Below, piece by piece: positions 34,065 through 42,941 of a stretch of 64,000 bases of DNA. The translations under genes were made by a program, and so were the position numbers. Location of the stretch: contig NZ_JHEL01000015.1 of NCBI RefSeq assembly GCF_000710345.2, positions 1,426,001 through 1,490,000 of the forward strand, given 5' to 3'. How positions within the stretch are numbered: the first letter of the stretch is position 1; every line of letters starts with the position of its first letter. Source of the DNA: Curtobacterium sp. S6 (GTDB taxonomy: Bacteria > Actinomycetota > Actinomycetes > Actinomycetales > Micrococcaceae). A model generated the notes under the pieces. It was not told where the DNA came from and did no database searches. It was given only the letters and a program-made list of their open reading frames with translations.

Positions 34065-35359
34065 GCCGCGGCCTCCTCGGTGATGGCCTCGCTCATCGCG
34101 GCTAAGAAGTCGGTCAGTTCCTGCTCGGTCACGATGAACGGCGGGCTCACCTGGAGCGTGTTTCCGCGTAGCGGGCGGGAGATGAAACCCTTGTCGATCA
34201 TGCGGTCGCACACCTTCTCGACGGCCACCCCCTCGCGCAGGGTCACCCCGCCGAGCAGCCCGGCGTACCGGACCTCGGTGACCTCCGGATTATTCCGGGC
34301 GAGGTCCTCGAGGTCCTTCACGAAGGTCGGTTCCAACTCGCGCACGCGGTCCACGAGCTTTTCGTCGCGTAGGATCTTCAGGTGCTCGACCGCCACGGCC
34401 GCCGCGGTCGCGTGCCCGGCGTAGGTCGAACCGTGGCGGAAGATCGGGGCGTCGTCGGTATCGGCGAAGAACGGCTCCCAGATCCTTCGGCTCACAAAGA
34501 TGCCGCCCAGCGGCGCGTACCCCGAGGTCACGCCCTTGGCGAAGGTCACCAGGTCCGGTTGCAGGCCGTAGCGTTCGGTCGCGAACATCGTTCCGAGCCG
34601 GCCAAAGCCGGTGATGACCTCGTCGAGAATCAGCAGAATATCGTTCTCGCGGCACAGCTCCTGGATGGTCTCCAGGTAGCCCTCGGTCGGCGGGTTGACC
34701 CCGCCCGTGCCCTGAACGGGCTCCGTGACGATCGCCGCGATGTTCTCCGCACCGATCTCGGCGACGGCGCGACGCACCTGCTCGGGATCGTTGAAGGAAA
34801 CCCGCGCGGTCTCGGGGACGAGCGACTCGGTGCCGTATCCCTCCCGGTTGAATTCGAGGCCCGCGATGCTCGTGCCGTAGGCGTGCAGGCCGTGATAGGC
34901 GAACTCGCGGCTCAGGATGATCTGCTTGGACTCGCGTCCCTCGCGCTGCCAGTGACGACGCGCGAGCTTGCACGCGACGTCGATCGCGTCCGAGCCGCCG
35001 CTGTTGAGGATCAGCTTGGGGTCCGGGATCGGTGAGACCTCGGCCAGCATCTCCGCCAGCTCGGCGGCCCGATCGTTCGTGAAGCGCGCGAACGTGTGGT
35101 AGGTCTCGAGGTTCATCATCTGCTCGTACGCGGCCCGCGCGAGTTCCGGCCGCGAATGACCGATATTCGCGTGCCACAGGCCGGCGGTTCCGTCGAAGAG
35201 CCGACGGCCGTCTTCGGTCTCGATGAACGAGCCCTCGGCGCGTGAGATCACGAGCTGACGCCCGAAGACCTGCGAGGCGCGCGCCTGGGCGGGCCACAGC
35301 GCGGATCCTTGAGCGACGGGCGTCGTCGGGTCGGTGGTGGTTCCTACGGTGGTAGTCAT
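34061..35359 (-). CDS. Class III aminotransferase (GABA/diaminobutyrate type)
   Basis: 432-aa PLP enzyme of fold type I, omega-aminotransferase class. Visible: LFDGTAGLWHANIGHSRPEL, SGGSDAIDVACKLARRHW, AYHGLHAYG, LLILDEVITGFGRLG (PLP Asp, about 235-249) and the lysine in VTFAKGVTSGYAPLGG (about 266). AAAGGA lies seven bases before ATG 35359. It would convert a terminal amine (GABA, diaminobutyrate, beta-alanine) to the semialdehyde oxidised by the next gene. The neighbouring EutD-like hydrolase makes diaminobutyrate (DoeD role) my preferred reading. Confidence 0.87.
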   Translation of the reverse strand: MTTTVGTTTDPTTPVAQGSALWPAQARASQVFGRQLVISRAEGSFIETEDGRRLFDGTAGLWHANIGHSRPELARAAYEQMMNLETYHTFARFTNDRAAELAEMLAEVSPIPDPKLILNSGGSDAIDVACKLARRHWQREGRESKQIILSREFAYHGLHAYGTSIAGLEFNREGYGTESLVPETARVSFNDPEQVRRAVAEIGAENIAAIVTEPVQGTGGVNPPTEGYLETIQELCRENDILLILDEVITGFGRLGTMFATERYGLQPDLVTFAKGVTSGYAPLGGIFVSRRIWEPFFADTDDAPIFRHGSTYAGHATAAAVAVEHLKILRDEKLVDRVRELEPTFVKDLEDLARNNPEVTEVRYAGLLGGVTLREGVAVEKVCDRMIDKGFISRPLRGNTLQVSPPFIVTEQELTDFLAAMSEAITEEAAA

Positions 35360-35388
35360 GATCTGATCCTTTTCTGTGTTCGCGGTGG

Positions 35389-36144
35389 TCACTGGGAGAG
35401 GTATCCGCCCTCGACCGGGATGGTGGTCCCGGTGATGTACTCGGCGCCCGGGCTGGCCAGATACGAGACGGCCGCGGCGACGTCGGACGGGAGCGCGATC
35501 CGCCCGAGAGGGATCTTGCTGGCGACCTCGCGCTCGGTGGCCTCGGGATCCTCCTGCTCGGAGACCCACGTGTCATACAGCGGCGTCTTGGCCATCCCCG
35601 GGGCCACCGCGTTGACCCGGATGTTCAGCGGGGCCAGCTCGACGGCGGCCGCCGTGGTCAGGGCCTGGACCGCGCCCTTGCCCGCGCTGTAGAGGCTCAT
35701 GGTCGGCACCCCGATCATCGCCAGGCGCGAGGTGATGTTGATGATGGCCCCGCCCTGCCCCTGGTCGCGCATCACGCGACCCGCGGCCTGCAACGCGAAG
35801 ATCGTGCCGAAGGTGTTCGTCGCGAAGTTCTCGCGGATCTCTTCCTCGGGAACGTCCAGAATGGGGCCGACCAGGTCCACGCCCGCGTTATTGACCAGCA
35901 CGTCGAGGCGCCCGCCGATGCGGACGGCCTCGTCGATCAGCAGTTGCACCGCCGAGGAGTCCGAGAGGTCCGCCCGAACCCAGGAGGCCTCCGGGCCGAG
36001 TCGATCGGCCACCTCCTGGCCGCGTTCGTTGTTGCGACCGCTGACGATCACGCGAAAGCCGTCCTCGATGAGGCGCCGGGCGATCTCGATTCCGATGCCG
36101 GAATTCGCCCCGGTCACGAGGGCCACACGGGGTTGATTCGTCAC
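35389..36144 (-). CDS. Short-chain dehydrogenase/reductase
   Basis: 251-aa SDR: TGANSGIG cofactor motif (11-18), NNAGVD (about 84-89), catalytic Ser in ITSRLAM, YSAGK (YxxxK, about 151-155), and the C-terminal YITGTTIPVEGGYLSQ. GTG 36144 overlaps the transporter stop (GTGA), with AAAGGA nine bases upstream. SDRs are not part of the standard ectoine route, so this gene may handle a hydroxylated substrate; that is speculation. Confidence 0.88.
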   Translation of the reverse strand: MTNQPRVALVTGANSGIGIEIARRLIEDGFRVIVSGRNNERGQEVADRLGPEASWVRADLSDSSAVQLLIDEAVRIGGRLDVLVNNAGVDLVGPILDVPEEEIRENFATNTFGTIFALQAAGRVMRDQGQGGAIINITSRLAMIGVPTMSLYSAGKGAVQALTTAAAVELAPLNIRVNAVAPGMAKTPLYDTWVSEQEDPEATEREVASKIPLGRIALPSDVAAAVSYLASPGAEYITGTTIPVEGGYLSQ

Positions 36145-37622
36145 GATGAGCCGTCCTTTCCGATGGTGGTGTTCGTCGAGGTTCCCGCCCCGACGGTGGG
36201 AACCGAACCGGTTTTGGTTCCGATGAGTTCTTCGCCGCGAGCGATCCGCAGGTCGTCGTCGCTGCCGGGAACCACGTTGCCGCGCAGCGAGCGACCGGCG
36301 GTCTCGCGGAAGGTCAGCACCGATATCAGGCCGATGACCCCGGCGATGGCCAGGTACCAGCCCGGCATGAGCACGTTGCCGGTCTTGTTGATGAGCATTT
36401 CGTTGAACATGCCCGCGGTTCCGCCGAACAGCGCCGTGGAGATGTTGTAACCGATCGCGAATCCCGAGTACCGGACCCGCGTGGGGAACAGCGCGGGCAA
36501 CGTCGCGGAGATCGTGGAGATCAGCATGACGAGGAAGAGTCCCAGGATCCCGATGCCGAGGAGCTGGGACCAGAAGGTTCCGAGCTGAATCAGCATCATC
36601 GCCGGGACCGAGAGCACGATGAACCCGATCGACGCCGTGATCAGCAGGGGCCGACGCCCGATCTTGTCGCTCAGCGCGCCGAACGGAACGATCACCGCGA
36701 TCATCACCAGCTGGATGAGCACCAGCGAGAAGTTCGCCTGCGCGGTGCTGTGACCGAGGGTCGCCGAAAGGTAGCTGGGCATGTAGGTCAGCACCAGGTA
36801 GAAGGCGACGTTCAGCAGCGTCACGAACCCGATGAGCTTGAGGATCTGCGTGGGGTAACTCTTCAGCAGGTTGCCCAGGGCCTTCAGGGCCGAGGGGTGC
36901 TCCACGGCCTCCTCGACGTCCTCGGTGAACGCCTCGGGGTCGTGGAGGTGACGCCGCATCCACAGGGCCAGGACGCCCATCAACGCGGTCAGCAGGAACG
37001 GAAGCCTCCACCAACCGGCCGTCATGCCGTCCTCGCCGACCACGAGGGTCAGGCTGGTGCACAGGATCGCCGCGCCACTGAAGCCCACGAGCGTCCCGAA
37101 CTCCAGAAAGCAACCGTAGATCCCGCGGCGATTATCCGGGGCGTGCTCGGCCATGAACACGGCCGCCCCGGCGTACTCGCCGCCGGCGGAGAAGCCCTGG
37201 ATCGCGCGCAGGGCGATCAACAGAACGGGCGCCATGAAGCCGATCGAACCGTACGTCGGCAACAGGCCGATGCACGCCGTGGAACCGCTGATCAGGATGA
37301 TCGTGAGGACCAGGACTTTTTGGCGACCGAAGCGATCCCCGAGGGGGCCGAAGATGAATCCGCCGAGCGGCCGCACCAGGAAGGAGACCGCGAAGGTTCC
37401 GAGGGCCATGACGCGCGCCAGGGCCGCGTTGCCGTCGTCGAAGGTGAAGAACAGGTCGGAGATGTAGACGAGCAGGTATCCGTAGATGCCATAGTCGAAC
37501 CACTCGATCGCGTTACCGATCGCCGACCCGGCCACGGACTTCCGCGCGGTCTTCTTCTCGGCGACCGTCATGTCGATCTCTGAGGTGATGGGAGGGGGTT
37601 CATACACTGCAACGTTGGACAT
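36141..37622 (-). CDS. MHS-family (MFS) metabolite:proton symporter, ProP/ShiA-like
   Basis: 493-aa transporter with 12 helices. Visible: SVAGSAIGNAIEWFDYGIYG (helix 1, about 30-49, the MHS hallmark), RPLGGFIFGPLGDRFGRQKV (loop 2-3 motif), GEYAGAAVFMAEHAP and LSDKIGRRPLL. MHS carriers take up compatible solutes such as proline betaine and ectoine, or carboxylates such as citrate and shikimate. GGAGG lies four bases before ATG 37622. Its place between a EutD-like hydrolase set and aminotransferases suggests import of the pathway substrate. Confidence 0.9.
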   Translation of the reverse strand: MSNVAVYEPPPITSEIDMTVAEKKTARKSVAGSAIGNAIEWFDYGIYGYLLVYISDLFFTFDDGNAALARVMALGTFAVSFLVRPLGGFIFGPLGDRFGRQKVLVLTIILISGSTACIGLLPTYGSIGFMAPVLLIALRAIQGFSAGGEYAGAAVFMAEHAPDNRRGIYGCFLEFGTLVGFSGAAILCTSLTLVVGEDGMTAGWWRLPFLLTALMGVLALWMRRHLHDPEAFTEDVEEAVEHPSALKALGNLLKSYPTQILKLIGFVTLLNVAFYLVLTYMPSYLSATLGHSTAQANFSLVLIQLVMIAVIVPFGALSDKIGRRPLLITASIGFIVLSVPAMMLIQLGTFWSQLLGIGILGLFLVMLISTISATLPALFPTRVRYSGFAIGYNISTALFGGTAGMFNEMLINKTGNVLMPGWYLAIAGVIGLISVLTFRETAGRSLRGNVVPGSDDDLRIARGEELIGTKTGSVPTVGAGTSTNTTIGKDGSS

Positions 37623-37670
37623 GTGTCCTCCAGAGGTGCGGGGTGGTGGGGCCACCCGGTGATAGGGGAT

Positions 37671-38906
37671 TTAGCCGCCCGGTTGTTCCGAGCAACGAAG
37701 GGCAAGTACGGCGTATGTTCTGGCGGCCAAGAGCAACTCGTCGATCTCGACCTGTTCGTCGGGCTGGTGCGCCTGCGTGTTGACGTCCCCGGGGCCCAGA
37801 ACCACCGTGGGAATCGCATGGGCTTGGGACATGAATCCGCCCTCGCAGGCCGCGCTCCATGCCCCGGTTCGCCCGCTGCCGCCGGCCCGACGCACGGCAT
37901 CCTGGCACCTGAGCACAAAGGGGTCCTCGGCGTCGGTCTTGAAACCGGGCATCACCATCTCGACGGCGCCCGTGAGCGAGATGCGGTCCGTCCCGGGCCG
38001 GCCGGCGGCGGTCACGGCCTCGCTCGCGCTGGCCAAAAGGCGGGACAGGATGACCTCGGGCTCTTCGCCCGGAAGCGTCCGTCGATCCACCGCCAGCTCG
38101 CACCGGTCCGCCACGATCGACGTTCCGTGACCGCCGGCGACGGTCCCGACGTTCCAGCTCGCCCGCCCCAGCAGGGGGTCGGGGGTTTCGCGGAGCAGGA
38201 CGTCGTCCCGCTCGATCGCCCGCAGGACCTCGCCCGCCGCGAGGATCGCGCTCGCGCCGTCGTCCGGGTTGCCCGCGTGGGCGCTGGCCCCGGTGACCTC
38301 GAGCCGGAAATTGGTGGCCCCGCGGCAGGCCGTGATGATGTCCATCCCGGTCGGCTCCGCCGCGACGCACCCCAGGTACCGGCCCTCGGGCTGGGTCGCG
38401 ACGTACCGGCGGGCGCCCGCGGCATCGCGCTCCTCGTCGACGGTCACGAGGAGGGTCATCGGCAGCTCCGGGCACACCCAGTTCACGGAGGACATCGCTA
38501 CGATCACCGCGGCCAGGCCGCCCTTCATGTCCACGGCGCCCCGTCCGATGAGCCGACCGTCCACGTGGCGCGGCTCGTACGGGTCCCCGGTCCACCCGGA
38601 GCCCGCGGGGACGACGTCACTGTGCCCCAAGAACAAGATGCCGCCCGTCCCGGCCCCGTCCCCGCCGAGGTGGGCGATGAGATTGGACCGGCCCGGGACG
38701 ACCTCGTCGAGCTCGACTCGGGCCCCGATGGCCGCCAACGCGGCCGACAGCGAGAACACCGTGGCGTCCTCGGTCTCTCCGGGATTCTCCCCGCGGGAGC
38801 GGATGAGCTCGTCGGCGAGCGCGACGATCTTCTCCACCCGGATACCGTCCAGGACCTCCCGTTCGGTGGCGGTCGCGGCGGCGTTCTCCGATCGCGTCTG
38901 CGTCAT
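37671..38906 (-). CDS. M20-family metallo-deacylase (ArgE/DapE/CPG2 group)
   Basis: 411-aa zinc amidohydrolase. Visible: metal-binding FLGHSDVVPAG (about 94-104), RGAVDMKGGLAA with the bridging Asp (about 121-132), general base in TVDEERDAAG (about 158-167), dimerisation domain with SAHAGNPDDG, and a late metal His near VLGPGDVNTQAHQPDE. ATG 38906 overlaps the aminotransferase stop by 4 bp. In standard ectoine operons the N-acetyl-diaminobutyrate deacetylase is EutE/DoeB of another fold; an M20 enzyme could fill that role here. Peptide or acylated amino acid substrates remain possible. Confidence 0.87.
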   Translation of the reverse strand: MTQTRSENAAATATEREVLDGIRVEKIVALADELIRSRGENPGETEDATVFSLSAALAAIGARVELDEVVPGRSNLIAHLGGDGAGTGGILFLGHSDVVPAGSGWTGDPYEPRHVDGRLIGRGAVDMKGGLAAVIVAMSSVNWVCPELPMTLLVTVDEERDAAGARRYVATQPEGRYLGCVAAEPTGMDIITACRGATNFRLEVTGASAHAGNPDDGASAILAAGEVLRAIERDDVLLRETPDPLLGRASWNVGTVAGGHGTSIVADRCELAVDRRTLPGEEPEVILSRLLASASEAVTAAGRPGTDRISLTGAVEMVMPGFKTDAEDPFVLRCQDAVRRAGGSGRTGAWSAACEGGFMSQAHAIPTVVLGPGDVNTQAHQPDEQVEIDELLLAARTYAVLALRCSEQPGG

Positions 38907-40135
38907 GACGAGACCCCCGCCCGGGTTTCCACGTATTCGTCGAGGGCCGTGCCCAGGCGTTCGACGCCCTCGCGGATGCGCTCCGGCGAGGAGGTTGCGA
39001 AGCACAGGCGCAGCGCGTGGCGCTGGGTCGCGGAATCCGTGAAGGCCGGGCCCGGAATGTAGGCCACCCCGTGTCGGAGGGCGAGCGGGAAGAGGTCTTC
39101 GGCGTCCACGTCCGCGTAGCGACCGGTGAGGTCGACCCACAGGAAGAAGCCGCCGTCGGGGTTGGTCGTGGTCACGTTCTGGCCGAATCTTTCCTCGAGG
39201 GCGTGGACCATCGCTTCCTTGCGTTCCCGGTAGATCGATCGCAACCGGTTCAGGTGCCCGTCCAGGCCGCCCTCGGCCAGATAGTCGGCGATCATCGTCT
39301 GCATCGGAACGCTGGTGCAGGTATCCATCGCGGGCTTGGCGTTGACGGCAATCTCGCGGAGGTGGGGGTCCAGGTCCATCCATCCGACGCGGAGGCCCGG
39401 GGCCAGGATCTTGGAGAAGGTGCGCACCTGGATGACCCGCGGGTTTCCGGGGCTGAGGGCCAGGAATCCCGGGATGTCCTCGCCTTCGAATCGCAGCAGA
39501 CCGTAGGGGTCGTCGTCGATGATGTAGGCGTCCCATTGCTCGGCCAGCTCCAGGAGGCGCTCGCGCCGCTCGCGGGACAGCGTCGTTCCGCTCGGATTCT
39601 GGAAATTCGGGATGGTGTAGATCGCCTTGGGCGTGCGTCCCGAGGCGGCGACGAGATCCGGCAGCGCCTCGACGACCAACCCGTTCTCGTCCATCGGGGC
39701 TTCCAGGATGTTCGCCTGGTAGCTCAGCGCGGTACCGATGCCGTTGGTGTAAGTCGGGCACTCGACGATCACGGTGTCACCGGGATCCACGATCATTTTG
39801 AAGGAGATGTCGAGCCCTTGCATTCCACCGGTGGTCACCACGATGCGGTCGGGGGTCGTCTGGATCCCGCGTTCGGCCTGGTGGCGGATGATCTGCTCGA
39901 TGAGGGCGTCCTCGCCCTCGCTCGCGCCGTAGCCAAAACGCCCTTCCGTGGGGGCTCCGAGGAGGCGTCCGAAGTCTTCGGTGGGAATCAGCTCGTCGTT
40001 CGGGGCGCCCATCGCGAAGCGCACGATGTCGTGGGTCTGGCTTGCCAGCAACGCGGTCGACGCGTCGATCACGGAGCCCTTCAGCTCCGAGGCGCGGTCG
40101 GCCAGCCTGGTCGTGGAAATCGTCGGGGTGATCAT
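38903..40135 (-). CDS. PLP-dependent aminotransferase (class I/II, MocR/KAT-like, no HTH)
   Basis: 410-aa fold-type I aminotransferase: FAMGAPNDELIP, FGYGASEGEDALIEQI, TTGGMQGLDISFKMI, TIPNFQNPSGTTLS, IIDDDPYGLLRF and the PLP lysine in RTFSKILAPGLRVGW (about residue 243). It resembles the aminotransferase half of MocR regulators and 2-aminoadipate aminotransferases but has no DNA-binding domain. GGAGG lies five bases before ATG 40135, which overlaps the hydrolase stop (ATGA). Substrate unknown; the amine or alpha-amino group of the deacylated product is likely. Confidence 0.87.
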   Translation of the reverse strand: MITPTISTTRLADRASELKGSVIDASTALLASQTHDIVRFAMGAPNDELIPTEDFGRLLGAPTEGRFGYGASEGEDALIEQIIRHQAERGIQTTPDRIVVTTGGMQGLDISFKMIVDPGDTVIVECPTYTNGIGTALSYQANILEAPMDENGLVVEALPDLVAASGRTPKAIYTIPNFQNPSGTTLSRERRERLLELAEQWDAYIIDDDPYGLLRFEGEDIPGFLALSPGNPRVIQVRTFSKILAPGLRVGWMDLDPHLREIAVNAKPAMDTCTSVPMQTMIADYLAEGGLDGHLNRLRSIYRERKEAMVHALEERFGQNVTTTNPDGGFFLWVDLTGRYADVDAEDLFPLALRHGVAYIPGPAFTDSATQRHALRLCFATSSPERIREGVERLGTALDEYVETRAGVSS

Positions 40136-41352
40136 GAGTGCCTCCGTGAATCGAGGGAAATCAGCCCGCGCGGGACCGAACTGAAGGTTTCGTGGCCGGT
40201 GTCGGTGACGCGGATGGACTCGGAAACCTCAAAGCCCATTCCGCTCAGCCACATGCCGGCGATCAGGTGAAAAGTCATGTTGCTGTGGAGCACGGTGTCG
40301 TCACCGGCGCGGATGCTGACGGTCCGTTCTCCCCAGTCGGGCGGGTATCCGACGCCGATCGAGTACCCGAGCCGGGAGTTCTTGCTGTATCCGTTGCGCG
40401 CCAGAACATCGCTGAAGGCGGTGGCGACCTGGCTGCTCGTCACGCCGTCGCGCAGGGTCTCCAGGGCGGCCTCCAGGGCCTCGACCGCCACGCCCGCCAG
40501 GCGATCCAGGGCGGGCGCCGGGGTGCCGATGATCGCGGTCCGGGCGAGGGGCGCGTGGTACCGGCGATGCGCGCCGGCAAGCTCCACGGAGATCGGAACA
40601 TCGCCCGGCGTCGGGACGTCAGCCCATGTCAGATGCGGGGTATCGGCGCCGGCGCCCATCGGGAAGAGCGGAACGATCGAGGCGTAATCCCCGTCGATCC
40701 CATCGGTTCCTCGGGCCTGGGCCGCCATGACATCGGCGGCGACCTCGTTCTGCGGGCGGCCCAGGGTGAACCCGTCGAAAGCCGCTTCCATGGCCCCTTC
40801 GCAGACCCGGCCGGCCTTGCGCATGTAGTCGATCTCGGCGTCGGACTTGACCAGGCGGACCCTGCCGACGAGGTGTTGGGAATCCCGGAGCTCCCATTCC
40901 GGCAACCCCGCGGCCAGCGAGGTGAAGGTTCGGACGGTGAAAAAGGCGGTATCCGCCTCGTAGCCCACGCGCATGGGGCCTCCGTAGCCGAGCTCCCGAA
41001 GGGTCTCGGCCATCCAGTCGCCGGGATGCGCATCGGCTTGGTCCACGTAGCTTTCCGGATAGGCCAGGATCTGGTCACGGGAGACCGCGGTGATCGTCCG
41101 GTGGGCGCCGTGGGCATCCATCTCCCGGGAGATGAAGTACAGCTGGCCGTCCACGGGCAGGAACAGGATCTGCGGCATGTAGAAGGACCAGGCGTCGTAA
41201 CCGGTCAGATAAAAGATGTTGGCCGGGTCGGCGATGATCAGCGCGTCGAATCCGCGCTCCGTGGCCAGCGAGCGGACCGCGGCCCGGCGTGCCTCGTATT
41301 CCGAGACGGAGAACGGGGCCTCTCGCGTGCCGTCAATATTTTGCCTGGACAA
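40132..41352 (-). CDS. M24-fold hydrolase, EutD/DoeA (ectoine hydrolase)-like
   Basis: About 406 aa, pita-bread (M24) fold: N-terminal creatinase-like domain with IFYLTGYDAWSFYMPQ (about 47-62), C-terminal domain with LVKSDAEIDYMRKAG, VELAGAHRRYHAPLARTA and SNMTFHLIAGMW. The VELAG...YHAPLARTA segment replaces the two aspartate metal ligands of true aminopeptidases; the same loss is known in creatinase and in ectoine hydrolases, and YLTGYDAWSFY is a signature I associate with EutD/DoeA. It would open the ectoine ring to N-acetyl-diaminobutyrate. The start is uncertain: TTG 41352 with AAGGAGG four bases upstream, or ATG 41391 without one. Divergent from LysR. Confidence 0.7.
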   Translation of the reverse strand: MSRQNIDGTREAPFSVSEYEARRAAVRSLATERGFDALIIADPANIFYLTGYDAWSFYMPQILFLPVDGQLYFISREMDAHGAHRTITAVSRDQILAYPESYVDQADAHPGDWMAETLRELGYGGPMRVGYEADTAFFTVRTFTSLAAGLPEWELRDSQHLVGRVRLVKSDAEIDYMRKAGRVCEGAMEAAFDGFTLGRPQNEVAADVMAAQARGTDGIDGDYASIVPLFPMGAGADTPHLTWADVPTPGDVPISVELAGAHRRYHAPLARTAIIGTPAPALDRLAGVAVEALEAALETLRDGVTSSQVATAFSDVLARNGYSKNSRLGYSIGVGYPPDWGERTVSIRAGDDTVLHSNMTFHLIAGMWLSGMGFEVSESIRVTDTGHETFSSVPRGLISLDSRRHS

Positions 41353-41458
41353 TTCCCCTCCTTCGCGAAGCCACTGTGGGCTACATCTCATTCGCTGTGA
41401 ATATCGATGCTATTCGCGTCCCGGAAGCGGAAACAGGCGGGCGAACTTGCTGGATGGA

Positions 41459-41473
41459 TTAAGTTGTACTTAA
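41459..41473. promoter_or_regulatory. LysR binding-site candidate
   Basis: TTAAGTTGTACTTAA has perfect 6-bp arms around TGT and contains T-N11-A, the LysR box form. It lies 30 bp before the LysR start and about 107 bp before the hydrolase start, in the shared divergent region. Confidence 0.5.
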
Positions 41474-41502
41474 GTTCTTCAGCGTCGTCGATAAGGATCC
41501 CC

Positions 41503-42402
41503 GTGCTCAACGTCCATCGCCTCGTCCTGCTCCGCGAATTGGATTCCCGGGGCAGCCTCGCCGCGGTCGCGCGCGCACACGACGTCAGCCCGGCCGCGAT
41601 CTCCCAGCACCTGTCCCAGCTGGAGAAAGACGTCGGCATGACGCTCACCGAAAGGGTGGGCCGCCGCATCCTGCTGACGCCCATGGGAAAGCGGCTCGCG
41701 CGGCGCGCGGATCAGGTGATCGAGATCCTCGAGATCGCCGAGGCGGAGATCGATTCGGCCCGGGTCCAGGTCCACGGCACCGTGCGCCTGTGCTCCTTCG
41801 GGTCCTTCGCCGTGTCCTACTTCGCCGACATCCTCCGGCGCATGAAAACCTCGCATCCGGAAGTGACGGTCGAATTCACCCTGCTGGAACCCGACGCCGC
41901 GATCACCAGCCTGCTGGGCCGGCGCACCGACGTCGCCATCACGGACGAGTTTTCCGGCAGGCCCCAACCCGTGGACACCGAGCGGAATTCGGTGCACCTG
42001 TTTCGGGAGCCCATGGTCGCGTACGCGCCGTGGGAGATCACCGATCCGCGCGAACTCGGAGAAGTGCCGTGGGTCTTCGAGACCTCCGGAACCATGGCCT
42101 CCGAATGGGCCAAGGGCATCTGCCGGAGGGCGGGATTCGAGCCGAAGATCTCCTACGAGTCATCCGACCTGCGGTTTCACCACGATTTGGTCCAGGCCGG
42201 GATGGCCGCCGCCTTTCTGCCGGACATGGTCTTCGACAACGGCGTCAACCCTCTGGACCGGCCGAAGCACCGCATCGAGTGGGCCGACGACGTCGCCTCG
42301 CAGCTGTACCGCGACGTCTACGCGGTGACCCGCCGCGGCGGCCATCTCCGGCCCGCGATCGCGGCCCTGCTCGACCACACGATCGCCGCGACGGCCGAAT
42401 GA
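41503..42402 (+). CDS. LysR-family transcriptional regulator
   Basis: 299 aa, the family norm. The N-terminal HTH (LVLLRELDSRGSLAAVARAH, then DVSPAAISQHLSQLEKDVG, about 6-43) is followed by the effector domain (VRLCSFGSFAVSYFADIL, LLGRRTDVAITDEF). GTG 41503 has AAGGA five bases upstream; the frame is open back to 41407 but that stretch adds no LysR sequence. Divergent from the eight-gene ectoine-like run, which it probably controls. Canonical ectoine operons use the MocR-type EnuR instead. Confidence 0.9.
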   Translation: MLNVHRLVLLRELDSRGSLAAVARAHDVSPAAISQHLSQLEKDVGMTLTERVGRRILLTPMGKRLARRADQVIEILEIAEAEIDSARVQVHGTVRLCSFGSFAVSYFADILRRMKTSHPEVTVEFTLLEPDAAITSLLGRRTDVAITDEFSGRPQPVDTERNSVHLFREPMVAYAPWEITDPRELGEVPWVFETSGTMASEWAKGICRRAGFEPKISYESSDLRFHHDLVQAGMAAAFLPDMVFDNGVNPLDRPKHRIEWADDVASQLYRDVYAVTRRGGHLRPAIAALLDHTIAATAE

Positions 42403-42489
42403 CGGACCCAAGCAGGTGGCTCGTCTAGTTCGCTCACTGTTACTTCCGAGGCGTTCAGACTTCGTGGTCCCGGGGGGCTCTGCGGCCTC

Positions 42490-42790
42490 ACCGTCCCCTG
42501 CCAAAATCTCGCATCTCGCTGATACTTTTCTGCCATCAGAGGCAGCACAGGATCGCTGATTTCACTTCGTACTGAGCTATCGTCCATGGATGCAATGACG
42601 TCGACGACCGATCGTGGTCCGAACTGCCCCACCAGCCATTTAGCACGATGCCGGACTTTATTGGGCGTCGGTCCTGCATCCAGCACCGAATGATGCCACA
42701 GCCGCTGGAGATGAGCGCATCGATTCCGGAGACAGACCAGAGACCGTACTCGGTAGGCGAACCCCGCTTTAGCCACCCCGATGCTCTCGG
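42490..42790 (-). pseudogene. Remnant of an Abi-like (HEPN) protein gene
   Basis: Minus-strand frame carrying VRSLVCLRNRCAHLQRLWHH (about 42755-42690), DAGPTPNKVRHRAKWLVGQF and PRSVVDVIASMDDSSVRSE, which resembles the C-terminal part of Abi-family (AbiD/F, Abi_2) proteins. RNRCAH fits the R-x4-H HEPN RNase motif. The N-terminal half of such a protein (usually about 300 aa) is not found upstream; the frame beyond 42790 reads as unrelated sequence, and no start or ribosome site is convincing. This explains most of the 539-bp gap between LysR and the alcohol dehydrogenase. Confidence 0.45.
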
Positions 42791-42941
42791 AATGGCATAG
42801 ACCCCTCCCATTTGAGCTTCCTGAGGAGAGGCTTAGGAGGGGGTCGATTACTACTATCATAACCGACTCAGCGAGGACAGCATGTAGGGGATCATCTACC
42901 ACGGCCGGGCAATCACCGTGGGACCTTAGGCCATCCGAGGC

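Noticed and set aside
39017-40270. 417-codon plus-strand frame opposite the aminotransferase
   Set aside because: Antisense shadow; Arg/Gly/His-rich with no domain.
42318-42902. Full 194-codon minus-strand frame as an intact gene
   Set aside because: Only the middle part resembles Abi proteins; the ends are unrelated sequence and the 3' end runs antisense into LysR.
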